Below, in pieces: positions 8,225 to 15,957 of a DNA stretch of 47,642 nt. Made by a program: the position numbers and the translations under genes. How positions within the stretch are numbered: position 1 is the first letter of the stretch; the number at the start of each line of letters is the position of its first letter. Source of the DNA: a bacterium (GTDB taxonomy: Bacteria; Patescibacteriota; Microgenomatia; UBA10105; UBA927); assembly GCA_021817785.1 (NCBI GenBank), contig JAKAFY010000012.1, positions 1 through 47,642 on the forward strand. Reading direction: 5' to 3'. The notes under the pieces were generated by a model. It did not search any database. It was not told the DNA's origin and saw only the letters and a list, made by a program, of their open reading frames with translations.

Positions 8225-10761
8225 TGTATCGTTGGCGGCGGTTTTATGACCGCAGTCACGGATCCGTCTGCCGCAAACAGGAACACTTTCTGTGTCTTCG
8301 AATTATACTGCACGGCATTCAGTGCGGACGGAACGTCCGGCCACATGTAGACGTGGGCATTCGGATTTCTGAACACAAACCACACAGCATCAGGCAACCC
8401 CACCGGGAATACCCACGCTTCCCCGTGGCGGATCGGTACGGATACAAAATGAAATTGCATAGGCTGAACTGCCCAATAATCCTCATACGAGGATTCCATG
8501 GAAATTACAAACCGCTTGACCTGTTCTCCTGCTTCATGCCAGTCCCCCTGAAGTTGTTGCAGCACTACCATCTGATACAGGCCGAATACTCCTACGAGGA
8601 TCGACATGATCAGTACTGCGATGGTGCGGCCGCTTTCCGATAGGAATATGTAGGCTTTATTGGCAACATAGACCAATAGAAAAACAAATCCGATCGATGC
8701 CAGATACCCATACCGCGACGCGATATTCCCGAGACCCAAAAACGGCGCCAGCGCGATTACCGAAAATCCTACGGAAAATACCACCAACGCCCGTTCCTGC
8801 AACGGTATATACCGGAACACCCTTCGCCCCGCCAGATACAGCGCATATGCCGCCCCCGCACAGATAATAAATGCAAACAACAGGTGCGCTTGCAGCACCC
8901 CGCGGATTACCGTATCTATCCGGATGCCGAACGGCCCCAACACGGTCATCAGAAAATATCCGAGAAAATTTCCTGCCGCGTTTAACGGAAATTTTATGAT
9001 GTTATAACTGTAATCCCCGCTGAACCAATGGCTGTGCGAAACAAACCGGACGACTGCATATAGCGGAAGCGGAAGGAACAGCCACCAGTGCATGGCAAAT
9101 TTTTTATCCCGGCCCATGGTCCAAAGATACAATACGCACAAAAACGGCGTCACAATACCAAGTTCATGGAATAACAGGGACAATACCGAAAACGCGAGGG
9201 CTGCTGCCATATAGATACCCTTTCGGTTTTCCGTCCATGCGATATAACTTAATACACTCAACAAGATACATACCGAAGTAAACAGAAATCCCGTCGCGGA
9301 GACCCAGAATATAACCTCCGCAAATCCGCTGAGCAGAAGAAACACAAACGCGCTGATGACCGAAAGAAGTTTTGTACGGAATATTTTTTTCGCAAGGAAA
9401 TATACGAGCACGCTGACCATAAAATGAAGAAACAATGAAACCGTGTGATACGCGGTTTGGTTCAGCCAAAAAAATTGATACATCGCCTGGAAATACACTT
9501 TTGTCCCGGGCCGGTAAAAAAATCCGTCCGACTGGGTAAAAAACCGCACGACCGCACCGATGTCAACGGACTTGGCCGCCCAACGGAACCAGGTAAAGTC
9601 GTCGCCGACGAAATAATTCGTAAGTACCGGGGAAAACAAGACAAACGTCGTAAGAAGCAGATACACCGCGACTGCATACGATGACGTGATGATACCGATC
9701 AGCCGCTGTGATACACGGGGTGTTCCGGGCTTATATAAAGCAAGGAAGCCAAGCGACACTCCCAGAAGCAGCCACAGCGAAAATGCCACCTTGGACGCCT
9801 CAAAAACGTCTATAAACACGGCGTTAATCGCAAGTCCCACCACTCCCGCGACGATACCAAGTACGAAGCTTTTTACCGGTTTTGAATCGACGCTCGGCAG
9901 GGCGTTTTTGATATACATGCCGGCAATCACAAAGATGATGACAAACGCGATCAATCCCAACATCCCCGTTTCCGCGAGCATCCGAAGATAACTGTTGTCT
10001 ACCGCGAGACTGACCGACCCGTATCCGCTCCCCAGCAGAATATTCCGCTTGAACGCCGCAACTGCATTGGGCCACTCCCCCTGGAATCTCGTGGTAAACG
10101 ACAAATCATATGCGAATGTTTTTTTCACGATATACGGGCCGTTGATCACAAATACCTGGGCGGCGCTTGTGGCGGTTTTCTCTCTTGGTTCATACAAAAA
10201 TTGATTTATTTTTTTTACCACCGGCGAAAGCGTAAGGTTTATATACCCCGTCCCGGAGGGCAAATCCTCCCCGGTGGGAGAGACAGGGCTATATAACAGC
10301 ATCTTGTCAGAAAGCAATGCATACGGAATATCAAATGATGCGGATACGCTGGCCGCTGTCGATATGTCGTCTATGTTTTTCGAGAATTGCTGCCGGACGA
10401 CTTTGTCTTTGAAATATGTTTTCGGGACTTGGGATACCTGGCCGATGGGATTTCCGGTGGCCGTATCGACCAAAATATCCACCTGTGTGAGCGTGCTTCC
10501 GAACCGCTGGACCAGACCGGGAGAATGGCTGAGGACAAGAAATGCGCCGATTATCGCGACGGGTATCGCATACAGCACAAGCTTTTTTTTCTGAAACAAC
10601 AGCACCAACCCAAGCGCCACGATCAGTCCGAACGCCGAAATCCTCGACACCGTAAGCATCAGGACATACGTTCCCAATACAACACAGAGCCCAAACAGTC
10701 CGCGTACGATGACATTCGTATACCCGAACATCAGACTCACGATGATCGGCAATACGAGCAC
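8221..10761 (-). CDS. Wzy/O-antigen ligase C-terminal part fused to a GT-C-like module (3' piece of a frameshifted gene)
   Basis: The open frame starts inside a gene broken by a one-base frameshift near 10812-10817, so the listed ATG is probably internal. Residues 1 to about 345 are the rest of an O-antigen polymerase/ligase. They show several membrane helices, a large extracytoplasmic loop (about 75-235), and the typical block NILLGSGYGSVSLAVDNSYLRMLAETGMLGLIAF near 240-275. From about residue 355 a second membrane module begins, with NYFVGDDFTWFRWAAK near 382-397. Its roughly ten helices and small soluble end resemble GT39/GtrII-like GT-C proteins. The two modules share one frame with no stop between them, so this looks like a genuine fusion of polymerase and glycosyltransferase. 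With the 5' piece, the repaired protein would be near 1050 aa. Confidence 0.8.
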   Translation of the reverse strand: MLVLPIIVSLMFGYTNVIVRGLFGLCVVLGTYVLMLTVSRISAFGLIVALGLVLLFQKKKLVLYAIPVAIIGAFLVLSHSPGLVQRFGSTLTQVDILVDTATGNPIGQVSQVPKTYFKDKVVRQQFSKNIDDISTAASVSASFDIPYALLSDKMLLYSPVSPTGEDLPSGTGYINLTLSPVVKKINQFLYEPREKTATSAAQVFVINGPYIVKKTFAYDLSFTTRFQGEWPNAVAAFKRNILLGSGYGSVSLAVDNSYLRMLAETGMLGLIAFVIIFVIAGMYIKNALPSVDSKPVKSFVLGIVAGVVGLAINAVFIDVFEASKVAFSLWLLLGVSLGFLALYKPGTPRVSQRLIGIITSSYAVAVYLLLTTFVLFSPVLTNYFVGDDFTWFRWAAKSVDIGAVVRFFTQSDGFFYRPGTKVYFQAMYQFFWLNQTAYHTVSLFLHFMVSVLVYFLAKKIFRTKLLSVISAFVFLLLSGFAEVIFWVSATGFLFTSVCILLSVLSYIAWTENRKGIYMAAALAFSVLSLLFHELGIVTPFLCVLYLWTMGRDKKFAMHWWLFLPLPLYAVVRFVSHSHWFSGDYSYNIIKFPLNAAGNFLGYFLMTVLGPFGIRIDTVIRGVLQAHLLFAFIICAGAAYALYLAGRRVFRYIPLQERALVVFSVGFSVIALAPFLGLGNIASRYGYLASIGFVFLLVYVANKAYIFLSESGRTIAVLIMSILVGVFGLYQMVVLQQLQGDWHEAGEQVKRFVISMESSYEDYWAVQPMQFHFVSVPIRHGEAWVFPVGLPDAVWFVFRNPNAHVYMWPDVPSALNAVQYNSKTQKVFLFAADGSVTAVIKPPPTIQ

Positions 10762-11348
10762 CAGATATGCAGCCAGGTCATAATGTCCGCCGAACGTCGA
10801 GGAAATGCGTGCCTGGGAGAAAGCGTCAGCGCGACACCCTTTGCCACTTCTTCATTCATGGTCAAATATGCAGGGAACCCCATATAGCGTTGTCCGATGC
10901 CATACAGGCTGATTGCCAAAATGGTCAGCGTCAGTACACCGACGACAACGTGCAGGAACCGCTTGTCCTTTACGGACGTAAACGCGACGAAAAACAAACT
11001 GATGTATTCGATCCGGCGCACCAGGCTGAGGAATGCCACGTTTGAAAATATGTTCGCGACGGTAGGAAATATCAGAAGGACCCCCTGCAACGTAGCCAGC
11101 ACCCCGACCAGCCAGAACGACAATATGGGAATGGTAAGCGGGGTGACCAGCGATATCTTCCGCCGTAATACCAGGAAGCCCCAGGCCAACAGGATGCCCA
11201 AAACCAGAAAGTCTTCAACCCGGACGTACACCCAGGTATGGACGACGTTCACTAACGGCAGCTTCGGGTACAACGGAATAAACGCTATCAAAAACAGCGT
11301 CGATGCCGCCATACCCCATTGCCTACACCAGTTGATAAGCTTCCGCAT
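10737..11348 (-). CDS. Wzy/O-antigen ligase N-terminal part (5' piece of a frameshifted gene)
   Basis: About 203 aa with six or so hydrophobic segments, including VEDFLVLGILLAWGFLVL and ISLFFVAFTSVKDKRFLHVVVGVLTLTILAISLYGIGQ. It ends in FPAYLTMNEEVAKGVALTLSP, a block that in CPR-type polymerases continues as E-A-R-I-S-S-T-F-G-G-H-Y-D. Here the frame turns into RHAFPRRSADIMTWLHIW and stops. The sequence RARISSTFGGHYDLAAYLVLVLPI sits in the next frame and runs directly into the 846-aa ORF. One missing base in the cccagg stretch explains everything. Start candidates are ATG 11348 (MRKLINWC, chosen) and ATG 11369. Either the polymerase is a recent pseudogene or this is an assembly error. Confidence 0.78.
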   Translation of the reverse strand: MRKLINWCRQWGMAASTLFLIAFIPLYPKLPLVNVVHTWVYVRVEDFLVLGILLAWGFLVLRRKISLVTPLTIPILSFWLVGVLATLQGVLLIFPTVANIFSNVAFLSLVRRIEYISLFFVAFTSVKDKRFLHVVVGVLTLTILAISLYGIGQRYMGFPAYLTMNEEVAKGVALTLSPRHAFPRRSADIMTWLHIWCSYCRSS

Positions 11349-12189
11349 AGGTTTCTTTAAGATAGGCATTACCGGTGAGCATGCCCACAGCCCAGCTGAT
11401 AACTGCCTTTATTTTCAGCATCCACCGCAGTATGCCAAGCGAAACACGCGACGCGTGTTTTGTGTACAGATAGATATAACCGCGATAGATCTGTAACACG
11501 GGTCCTTTCCGTTTATTGGTAGAACTCCCGCTCCCTAAGTGTACGACAAGACTCCGGGGATAGAAATAGGTGGCATACCCTTTCTTTTTCGCGCGGTATA
11601 AAAGATCAATTTCTTCCATGTACATAAATATGTTTTCATCAAACAACAAGTCGTTCATAAACAGCCGTTTTGGCGCCATGATCGCTGCTCCGGATATCCA
11701 GTCAACCTTGCGTACATGATTGGGAGACCACCGGGTGATCCCCAGTCTATCCCCCTTCAGAAACAATGCGGCAAACACAACCGGTAACGAAAAAAACGGG
11801 CCGCATGAGGTTTGGGCACTGCGGTCGAGATTTAAAAGTTTCGGCCCGACAAAGGCGTTCGGGTGCTGGCGGGCGAATGCAAAAAGCTTGCCGAGCGCAT
11901 GGTTTAAAACGACAGTATCGGAATTCAAGAGCAGAATATATTCCCCTTTGGCTGCGCGTATACCCTGGTTATTTGCCCGTCCGAATCCGATATTTTCATC
12001 ATTGAAGATCGTTTTCACCGACGGAAATTTTTTGGCGAGCATCTCCCGCGTTCCGTCCGTGGATACATTGTCGATAAGCAGTATTTCCCAGGTAAGCTTC
12101 GTCTGTTTCAGGCTGCGTATGACGCTTCCCAAACAATCTTCGGTAAGTTTTTTGGTATTGAAACTGATGATGATGACGGATAGATCCAT
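11323..12189 (-). CDS. Glycosyltransferase family 2
   Basis: A 288-aa GT-A enzyme. It has DLSVIIISFNTKKLTEDCL at the N-terminus, LIDNVSTDGTREM, NIGFGRANNQGIRAAKGEYILLLNSDTVVL with the DTD-type metal site near residue 98, and the acceptor block FDENIFMYMEEIDLLYRAKKKGY. A weakly hydrophobic C-terminal helix (LGILRWMLKIKAVISWAVGML) probably sits at the membrane surface. It shares domain layout with the GT2 at 4654-5574, so the two may be distant paralogues adding related sugars (inference). Its 3' end overlaps the start of the broken polymerase, and the acyltransferase stop lies 24 bp upstream. Confidence 0.92.
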   Translation of the reverse strand: MDLSVIIISFNTKKLTEDCLGSVIRSLKQTKLTWEILLIDNVSTDGTREMLAKKFPSVKTIFNDENIGFGRANNQGIRAAKGEYILLLNSDTVVLNHALGKLFAFARQHPNAFVGPKLLNLDRSAQTSCGPFFSLPVVFAALFLKGDRLGITRWSPNHVRKVDWISGAAIMAPKRLFMNDLLFDENIFMYMEEIDLLYRAKKKGYATYFYPRSLVVHLGSGSSTNKRKGPVLQIYRGYIYLYTKHASRVSLGILRWMLKIKAVISWAVGMLTGNAYLKETYAEAYQLV

Positions 12190-12213
12190 ACGTATAACCG
12201 GATGTAATCGGTG

Positions 12214-12813
12214 TTACTGGAAAAGACGGGCGAATTTCAGCGTATAGGTGAGATCTTTCGTGCGGTTTTTTATAAATACGGCGGGTACTCCGCCCACGAC
12301 CGTAAACGGTGCGACGTCTTTGGTTACGACGGCCCCGGAAGCCACCACCGCGCCTTTCCCGATATGAACCCCGGGCAATATCGTCACCCGGGAAGCGATA
12401 ACTGCGTAATCGTCTATAACAACCGGCGCCCCTGTTTCCGCAAAATCCGGGGAATCGACATCATGCTCCATCGTATAGATGCGTACTTCGCCTGCGATCG
12501 AGACATTATTCCCGATCGTCAGCGGACGCGTGTGTCTGCCTGACAACTGTTGTACATAACTCGAAAATCTGCTTTCTCCTTTTTCGATCACGCGTTTGCG
12601 CCTGCCGTCCAAAAACGCATCGTTGCCGATAATCGTATTGTGCCCGATTGCGACGCCTGCCGGATTGTTAAACTCCGCCCGCCAGTGGATGGAGCTGTCA
12701 CGGCCGATGCGTACTCCGAATACCACGCGATACAACAACAGCCGTATTGTATGGCTGGGGATATATCCGGAAAGCGTACAAAGATATACCCAGAAATCGA
12801 TAAGCGCTCTCAT
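12214..12813 (-). CDS. Left-handed beta-helix acyltransferase (maltose/galactoside acetyltransferase-like)
   Basis: A 199-aa protein with hexapeptide-repeat sequence from about residue 35 to 180 (VRIGRDSSIHWRAEFNNPAGVAIGHNTIIGNDAFLDGR, then GNNVSIAGEVRIYTMEHDVDSP). The His in the EHD segment is the expected catalytic base, followed by VVIDDYAVIASRVTILPGVHIGKGAVVASGAVVTKDV and VGGVPAVFIKNR. It most likely transfers an acetyl group from acetyl-CoA to a sugar of the repeat unit or its precursor. It forms an ATGA overlap with the upstream GT4. An approximately 20-residue linker before GNNVSI is the usual loop insertion of this family. The substrate is unknown. Confidence 0.92.
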   Translation of the reverse strand: MRALIDFWVYLCTLSGYIPSHTIRLLLYRVVFGVRIGRDSSIHWRAEFNNPAGVAIGHNTIIGNDAFLDGRRKRVIEKGESRFSSYVQQLSGRHTRPLTIGNNVSIAGEVRIYTMEHDVDSPDFAETGAPVVIDDYAVIASRVTILPGVHIGKGAVVASGAVVTKDVAPFTVVGGVPAVFIKNRTKDLTYTLKFARLFQ

Positions 12814-13940
12814 GCGTTTCCTCCCCGTCCGACGTAGGATAGCACGTCTAGTACAGTGTCTGCGGCTTTGTCCCAGGTAAATTGTTTCGCGAGTTTTTTG
12901 CCGAGTGCGATTCGTGCCGATTCTTCTTTTGTTCCTTTTTCCCGGATAGCCTGCAGCAGTCCGTCGGCAATGCTTTTGGTATCCGACGGGTCAACGTATA
13001 TGCCGCTTTTTCCGGCTATTTCGGGCAGGCTTGACGTTTTGCTTACCACAACCGGAGTCCCGTGTGCCATAGCCTCCAGCACGGGCAAGCCAAATCCTTC
13101 GTACAGGCTGGGAAGCGCAAAAAATTCTGCGCGCTCGTAGAGGGCCGGAAGCGCATCGTCAGGGACGAAGTCCAGAAACTGTACCCTGCCGGAAACGCCG
13201 CACCGGTTTGGAGCAGTCAGGATATCCTCATAGAGCCAGCCCTTTTTCCCGACAATCACCAGGGATATGTCCCGGTCGGGTAGCGCGGAAAATGCTTCGA
13301 TGAGGCGGACATAATTTTTGCGCGGCTGGATTGTTCCGACGGAGAGGATATATCGTTTGGGCAGTGAGGTAAGCGTCGATTTTTTCCCCATAGATTTTTT
13401 GGTATCTACCGAGTCGGACAGCGCCGGATACGCCACCACGATACGATCCTTTGGCACATGGTAGGCTTCTATTATAGCATTTTTCGAAAACTCGCTGATC
13501 GTAATAATAGTGCGTGCATGAGAAACGGAATATGCCGTCCCGTGGATGAGCTTATGCAGATCCTGCGGCCGGAATAACTCGGGATACAACAGGTAGGAAA
13601 CGTCCATAATCGCCATTACCTTGGGCACGGAAACAAACCGGGGAATATAGTGTGTCGGAGAGAATACGACGTCCGCCTGCGGCATGTCGGCCTGCAGCGC
13701 CATCGGCAAAGCCCAAAACGTCCAGAAGTTTTTCGGTTTTCGGAGGACATAGTGCCAGCGGGATGTGCGCTTGGGCATATGCGGCTTCGGTGCGTCCGGC
13801 ACATACACGCGTACAGAGTCAAACGGCGTGTTACCTGCCTCCACCCGTGCGTAGATATGCGTCAAAAGTTCCAGTGCATACCGGCCCACTCCTACCCGGG
13901 CGTCCGCGTTGGCTTCATAGCCGTCTATTGCAAGTATCAT
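12810..13940 (-). CDS. Glycosyltransferase family 4
   Basis: A complete 376-aa GT-B transferase. It opens with AIDGYEANADARVGVGRYALELL, whose GVGRY segment is the acceptor-side loop. Mid-protein it has FSPTHYIPRF and TIITISEFSKNAIIEAYHVPKDRIVVAYPA. The C-domain begins at RYILSVGTIQPRKNYVRLIEAF, and the donor-site motif EGFGLPVLEAMAHGTPVVVSKTSSLPEIAG is intact. The start at 13940 lies 12 bp after the stop of the halved GT4 upstream. It closely matches the layout of WbnK/mannosyltransferase-like GT4 enzymes; the sugar is not predictable. Confidence 0.93.
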   Translation of the reverse strand: MILAIDGYEANADARVGVGRYALELLTHIYARVEAGNTPFDSVRVYVPDAPKPHMPKRTSRWHYVLRKPKNFWTFWALPMALQADMPQADVVFSPTHYIPRFVSVPKVMAIMDVSYLLYPELFRPQDLHKLIHGTAYSVSHARTIITISEFSKNAIIEAYHVPKDRIVVAYPALSDSVDTKKSMGKKSTLTSLPKRYILSVGTIQPRKNYVRLIEAFSALPDRDISLVIVGKKGWLYEDILTAPNRCGVSGRVQFLDFVPDDALPALYERAEFFALPSLYEGFGLPVLEAMAHGTPVVVSKTSSLPEIAGKSGIYVDPSDTKSIADGLLQAIREKGTKEESARIALGKKLAKQFTWDKAADTVLDVLSYVGRGGNA

Positions 13941-13952
13941 ATGCCGCTGTAA

Positions 13953-14525
13953 TTATATCCCCGGATATACGACCCGGAGTTTGTTGTTTGCTATGCCCAG
14001 TAATGTGTGGGCATCCCGTTTTGTCGCCTCGGAATCACAAAAAAACGCGTGGCACACGTGTGCTGCACGTTTTAGCCTGCGCGTTTGGATCGTCACTATG
14101 TTTGCCGATACGGTTCCTTTGGCATAATCGACTTCCGTTACGTCGTGCGATTCTCTGGGATACCGTAATACGCTCAGGTCATGTATGGTCGTCACTCCTT
14201 TTGCGTGGATAAGCGGGGGTTGTGTCCAGTCACTTGACCAAAATATGTCAACGGGACCGGTAAACCATTCGACCGGGAGAATATGCCACCGATTCCAAAG
14301 CACATCAAGAATGGTTGGGGGGATCGGAACCGTCACCAGCCGCACGCGGCCGCCGAGCGACGCGGCAAAGGATGTAAAAACGTCGCGCCGCCGCAACGAC
14401 GCTCCGAATACTATATATTCGTTCTGTGTATCCTTGGCAAGGATTGCGGCAATAAGACGGCGCACATAGGCAGACACGCCGGTACCCTCATACACGATCT
14501 GGCTTATGTCTATGGCTATCTTCAT
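13953..14525 (-). CDS. Truncated GT4: N-terminal GT-B domain only
   Basis: A 190-aa ORF that matches only the first half of a GT4 enzyme. It starts MKIAIDISQIVYEGTGVSAYVRRLIAAIL and runs through FWSSDWTQPPLIHAKGVTTIHDLSVL and ATKRDAHTLLGIANNKLRVVYPGI. It stops at TAA exactly where the interdomain linker would follow. The whole donor-binding domain with the EGFGLPxLE region is absent, and only 12 bp separate it from the next gene, so this is a deletion rather than a simple frameshift. The start overlaps galE by ATGA. It probably cannot bind a nucleotide sugar alone. It could be a decaying remnant or act with another half. Confidence 0.8.
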   Translation of the reverse strand: MKIAIDISQIVYEGTGVSAYVRRLIAAILAKDTQNEYIVFGASLRRRDVFTSFAASLGGRVRLVTVPIPPTILDVLWNRWHILPVEWFTGPVDIFWSSDWTQPPLIHAKGVTTIHDLSVLRYPRESHDVTEVDYAKGTVSANIVTIQTRRLKRAAHVCHAFFCDSEATKRDAHTLLGIANNKLRVVYPGI

Positions 14526-15508
14526 GCGTATCCTTTAGGATGACTCGTATGCCATTTCATGGCGGATGTAACGATTGAGCCAATATCCGAATGCGCAGGC
14601 TTCCAGCCGAATTCTTTCATGATTTTTGCGGGATCGGCCACCAGAATGGGCGGGTCCCCTGCTCTTCGTCCTGCTTCTGTCACCGGAAAGGCATGTCCTG
14701 CAGCACGCGTAATTTCAGCAACGACTTCCCGAACGCTCGTTCCCGTACCGGTACCTACGTTGTATACATCCGACGGGTGCCCAGAGATTAACGCCTCCAG
14801 TACTTTTATGTGTGCGTCACACAAATCTTCGATGTGGATATAATCCCGAAGTGCCGATCCGTCGGGTGTTTCGTAATCCGTGCCGAATATCGAAAAATGC
14901 GCGCGCAAGCCAAGCGCAGCCTGACAGGCCAATGATATAAGGTGCGTTTCCGGGGTATGAGACTCCCCGTGCAATCCGTCCAGGCTTGCGCCGGCGGCGT
15001 TGAAATACCGCAGGGCAATGCTTTTTATCCCGTATGAGCGGTCATATACCCGAAGCAACTCCTCAAACGCCCATTTCGACAATCCATACGGGGAGACCGG
15101 CTGTTTCCGATGGTCTTCCGAAATCGGAACGGTAAGCGGATTTCCGTATACGGCGGCGGTCGAAGAAAAAATAATAGGCTTCACTCCTGCTTCACGCATG
15201 CACTGCAGCAGGGTTACGGGTCCGATAACATTGTTTTTCATGTACTTTATGGGAAACCGGACGGATTCTTCGACCTGGAGATATCCTGCAAAATGCATCA
15301 CGCCGTCGATATGATGGTCGGAGAATAGTTTTTTGACCACCGTTTCATCCGCGACATTTCCCACGACAAGCGGCGCTTCGGCAGGAAGTGACTCTTTGTG
15401 TCCGTACTCCATGCTGTCGAGCACCACTGCTTCGTACCCGCGTGCAATAAGCATGCGTGTCATGTGACTGCCTATATACCCGGCGCCGCCGGTCACGAGT
15501 ATTTTCAT
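14522..15508 (-). CDS. galE: UDP-glucose 4-epimerase
   Basis: A 328-aa extended SDR interconverting UDP-glucose and UDP-galactose (possibly also the N-acetyl forms). I start it at ATG 15508 (MKILVTGGAGYIGSHMTRML); the extra 45 residues of the longer ORF are not SDR-like. Visible features are the Rossmann motif GGAGYIGS, FSSTAAVYG, the catalytic YGLSK, RYFNAAGASLDGLHGE, the GalE-typical DGSALRDYIHIEDLCDAHI, and VYNVGTGTGTSVREV. Length and motifs agree with standard GalE. A 70-bp gap upstream separates it from a small membrane protein and contains two imperfect 7-bp repeats. Confidence 0.95.
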   Translation of the reverse strand: MKILVTGGAGYIGSHMTRMLIARGYEAVVLDSMEYGHKESLPAEAPLVVGNVADETVVKKLFSDHHIDGVMHFAGYLQVEESVRFPIKYMKNNVIGPVTLLQCMREAGVKPIIFSSTAAVYGNPLTVPISEDHRKQPVSPYGLSKWAFEELLRVYDRSYGIKSIALRYFNAAGASLDGLHGESHTPETHLISLACQAALGLRAHFSIFGTDYETPDGSALRDYIHIEDLCDAHIKVLEALISGHPSDVYNVGTGTGTSVREVVAEITRAAGHAFPVTEAGRRAGDPPILVADPAKIMKEFGWKPAHSDIGSIVTSAMKWHTSHPKGYA

Positions 15509-15542
15509 AAGAGTATCCGTTTTCTGTAAATTCTTTCTTGCT

Positions 15543-15556
15543 ATGAACCGTGAACG
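15543..15556. repeat. Imperfect 7-bp direct repeat pair upstream of galE
   Basis: Two adjacent related heptamers, atgaacc and gtgaacg, lie in the 70-bp gap between the small membrane protein and galE. The second is identical to the unit repeated at 2996-3022. This may be an eroded or seed copy of the same repeat family. Nothing else recognisable is seen in this gap. Confidence 0.45.
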
Positions 15557-15578
15557 TGTATTACTGTGAGCGTCTCTT

Positions 15579-15800
15579 CTATTGTACCGTATGAGGGTTA
15601 CGGAGAGAAATAAGGATATACGAAAGGAAGAAGGCCGCAGCATACCATGTCAGCCGCTCCGCGGTAAAAAATATGTGGAGCGCAAATAATGGGATTGCCA
15701 ATACGAGACAGACGAGGCCCGTCCACACAAGCATCTTTGGCTTTCGCATCCACAGCAACACGATATACAGAATGAAAAAAATAATATCCTGGAATTTCAT
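15579..15800 (-). CDS. Small hydrophobic membrane protein of unknown function
   Basis: A 73-aa ORF with two to three membrane helices: IIFFILYIVLLWM (about 5-18), MLVWTGLVCLVLAIPLFALHIFF (about 23-45) and WYAAAFFLSYILISL (about 52-67). They are separated by short charged turns (RKPK, TAERLT). The clean hydrophobic pattern, same strand and fit between neighbours argue for a real gene, although there is no clear ribosome binding site. The heptamer array begins 10 bp upstream of its ATG. Small proteins of this kind occur beside glycosyltransferase genes in CPR genomes as far as I recall. No function can be assigned. Confidence 0.65.
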   Translation of the reverse strand: MKFQDIIFFILYIVLLWMRKPKMLVWTGLVCLVLAIPLFALHIFFTAERLTWYAAAFFLSYILISLRNPHTVQ

Positions 15801-15810
15801 GAATAAAGCC

Positions 15811-15957
15811 GTTACCTGTTACCTATCACCTGTTACCTGACACCTGTTACCTGACACTTGATACTTGATACCCGTCACTCGCTACTCGCTGCTCGCTACT
15901 CTCTACTCGGTACTCGTCACTCGCTACTCGGTGCTCGCTACTCTCTACCCGCTACCT
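15811..15957. repeat. 21-unit degenerate heptamer array with a 42-bp higher-order repeat
   Basis: The 147 bp divide exactly into 21 seven-base units. The proximal part is gttacct/gacacct-like, grading into gctactc/gtcactc-like units. Units 10-15 (15874-15915) and 16-21 (15916-15957) form a 42-bp duplication with 38 of 42 identical bases. The distal end lies inside the UDP-xylose synthase gene: unit 19 supplies its TAG stop, and the last residues VAGRE are repeat-encoded. The array fills the space between that gene and the small membrane protein gene. No dyad symmetry typical of a terminator is seen. Confidence 0.93.

Noticed and set aside
10737-10840. Programmed -1 frameshift in the polymerase gene
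   Set aside because: I found no slippery heptamer of the X XXY YYZ type and no obvious downstream stem-loop. A one-base loss or sequencing error is simpler.
10387-10887. Plus-strand ORFs opposite the polymerase frameshift
   Set aside because: The long plus-strand frames here are low-complexity (Q/H/R-rich) shadows of the Wzy gene and do not explain the frameshift.
15811-15957. CRISPR array
   Set aside because: Units are 7 bp with no spacers, and no cas genes are nearby, so it is a simple tandem repeat.
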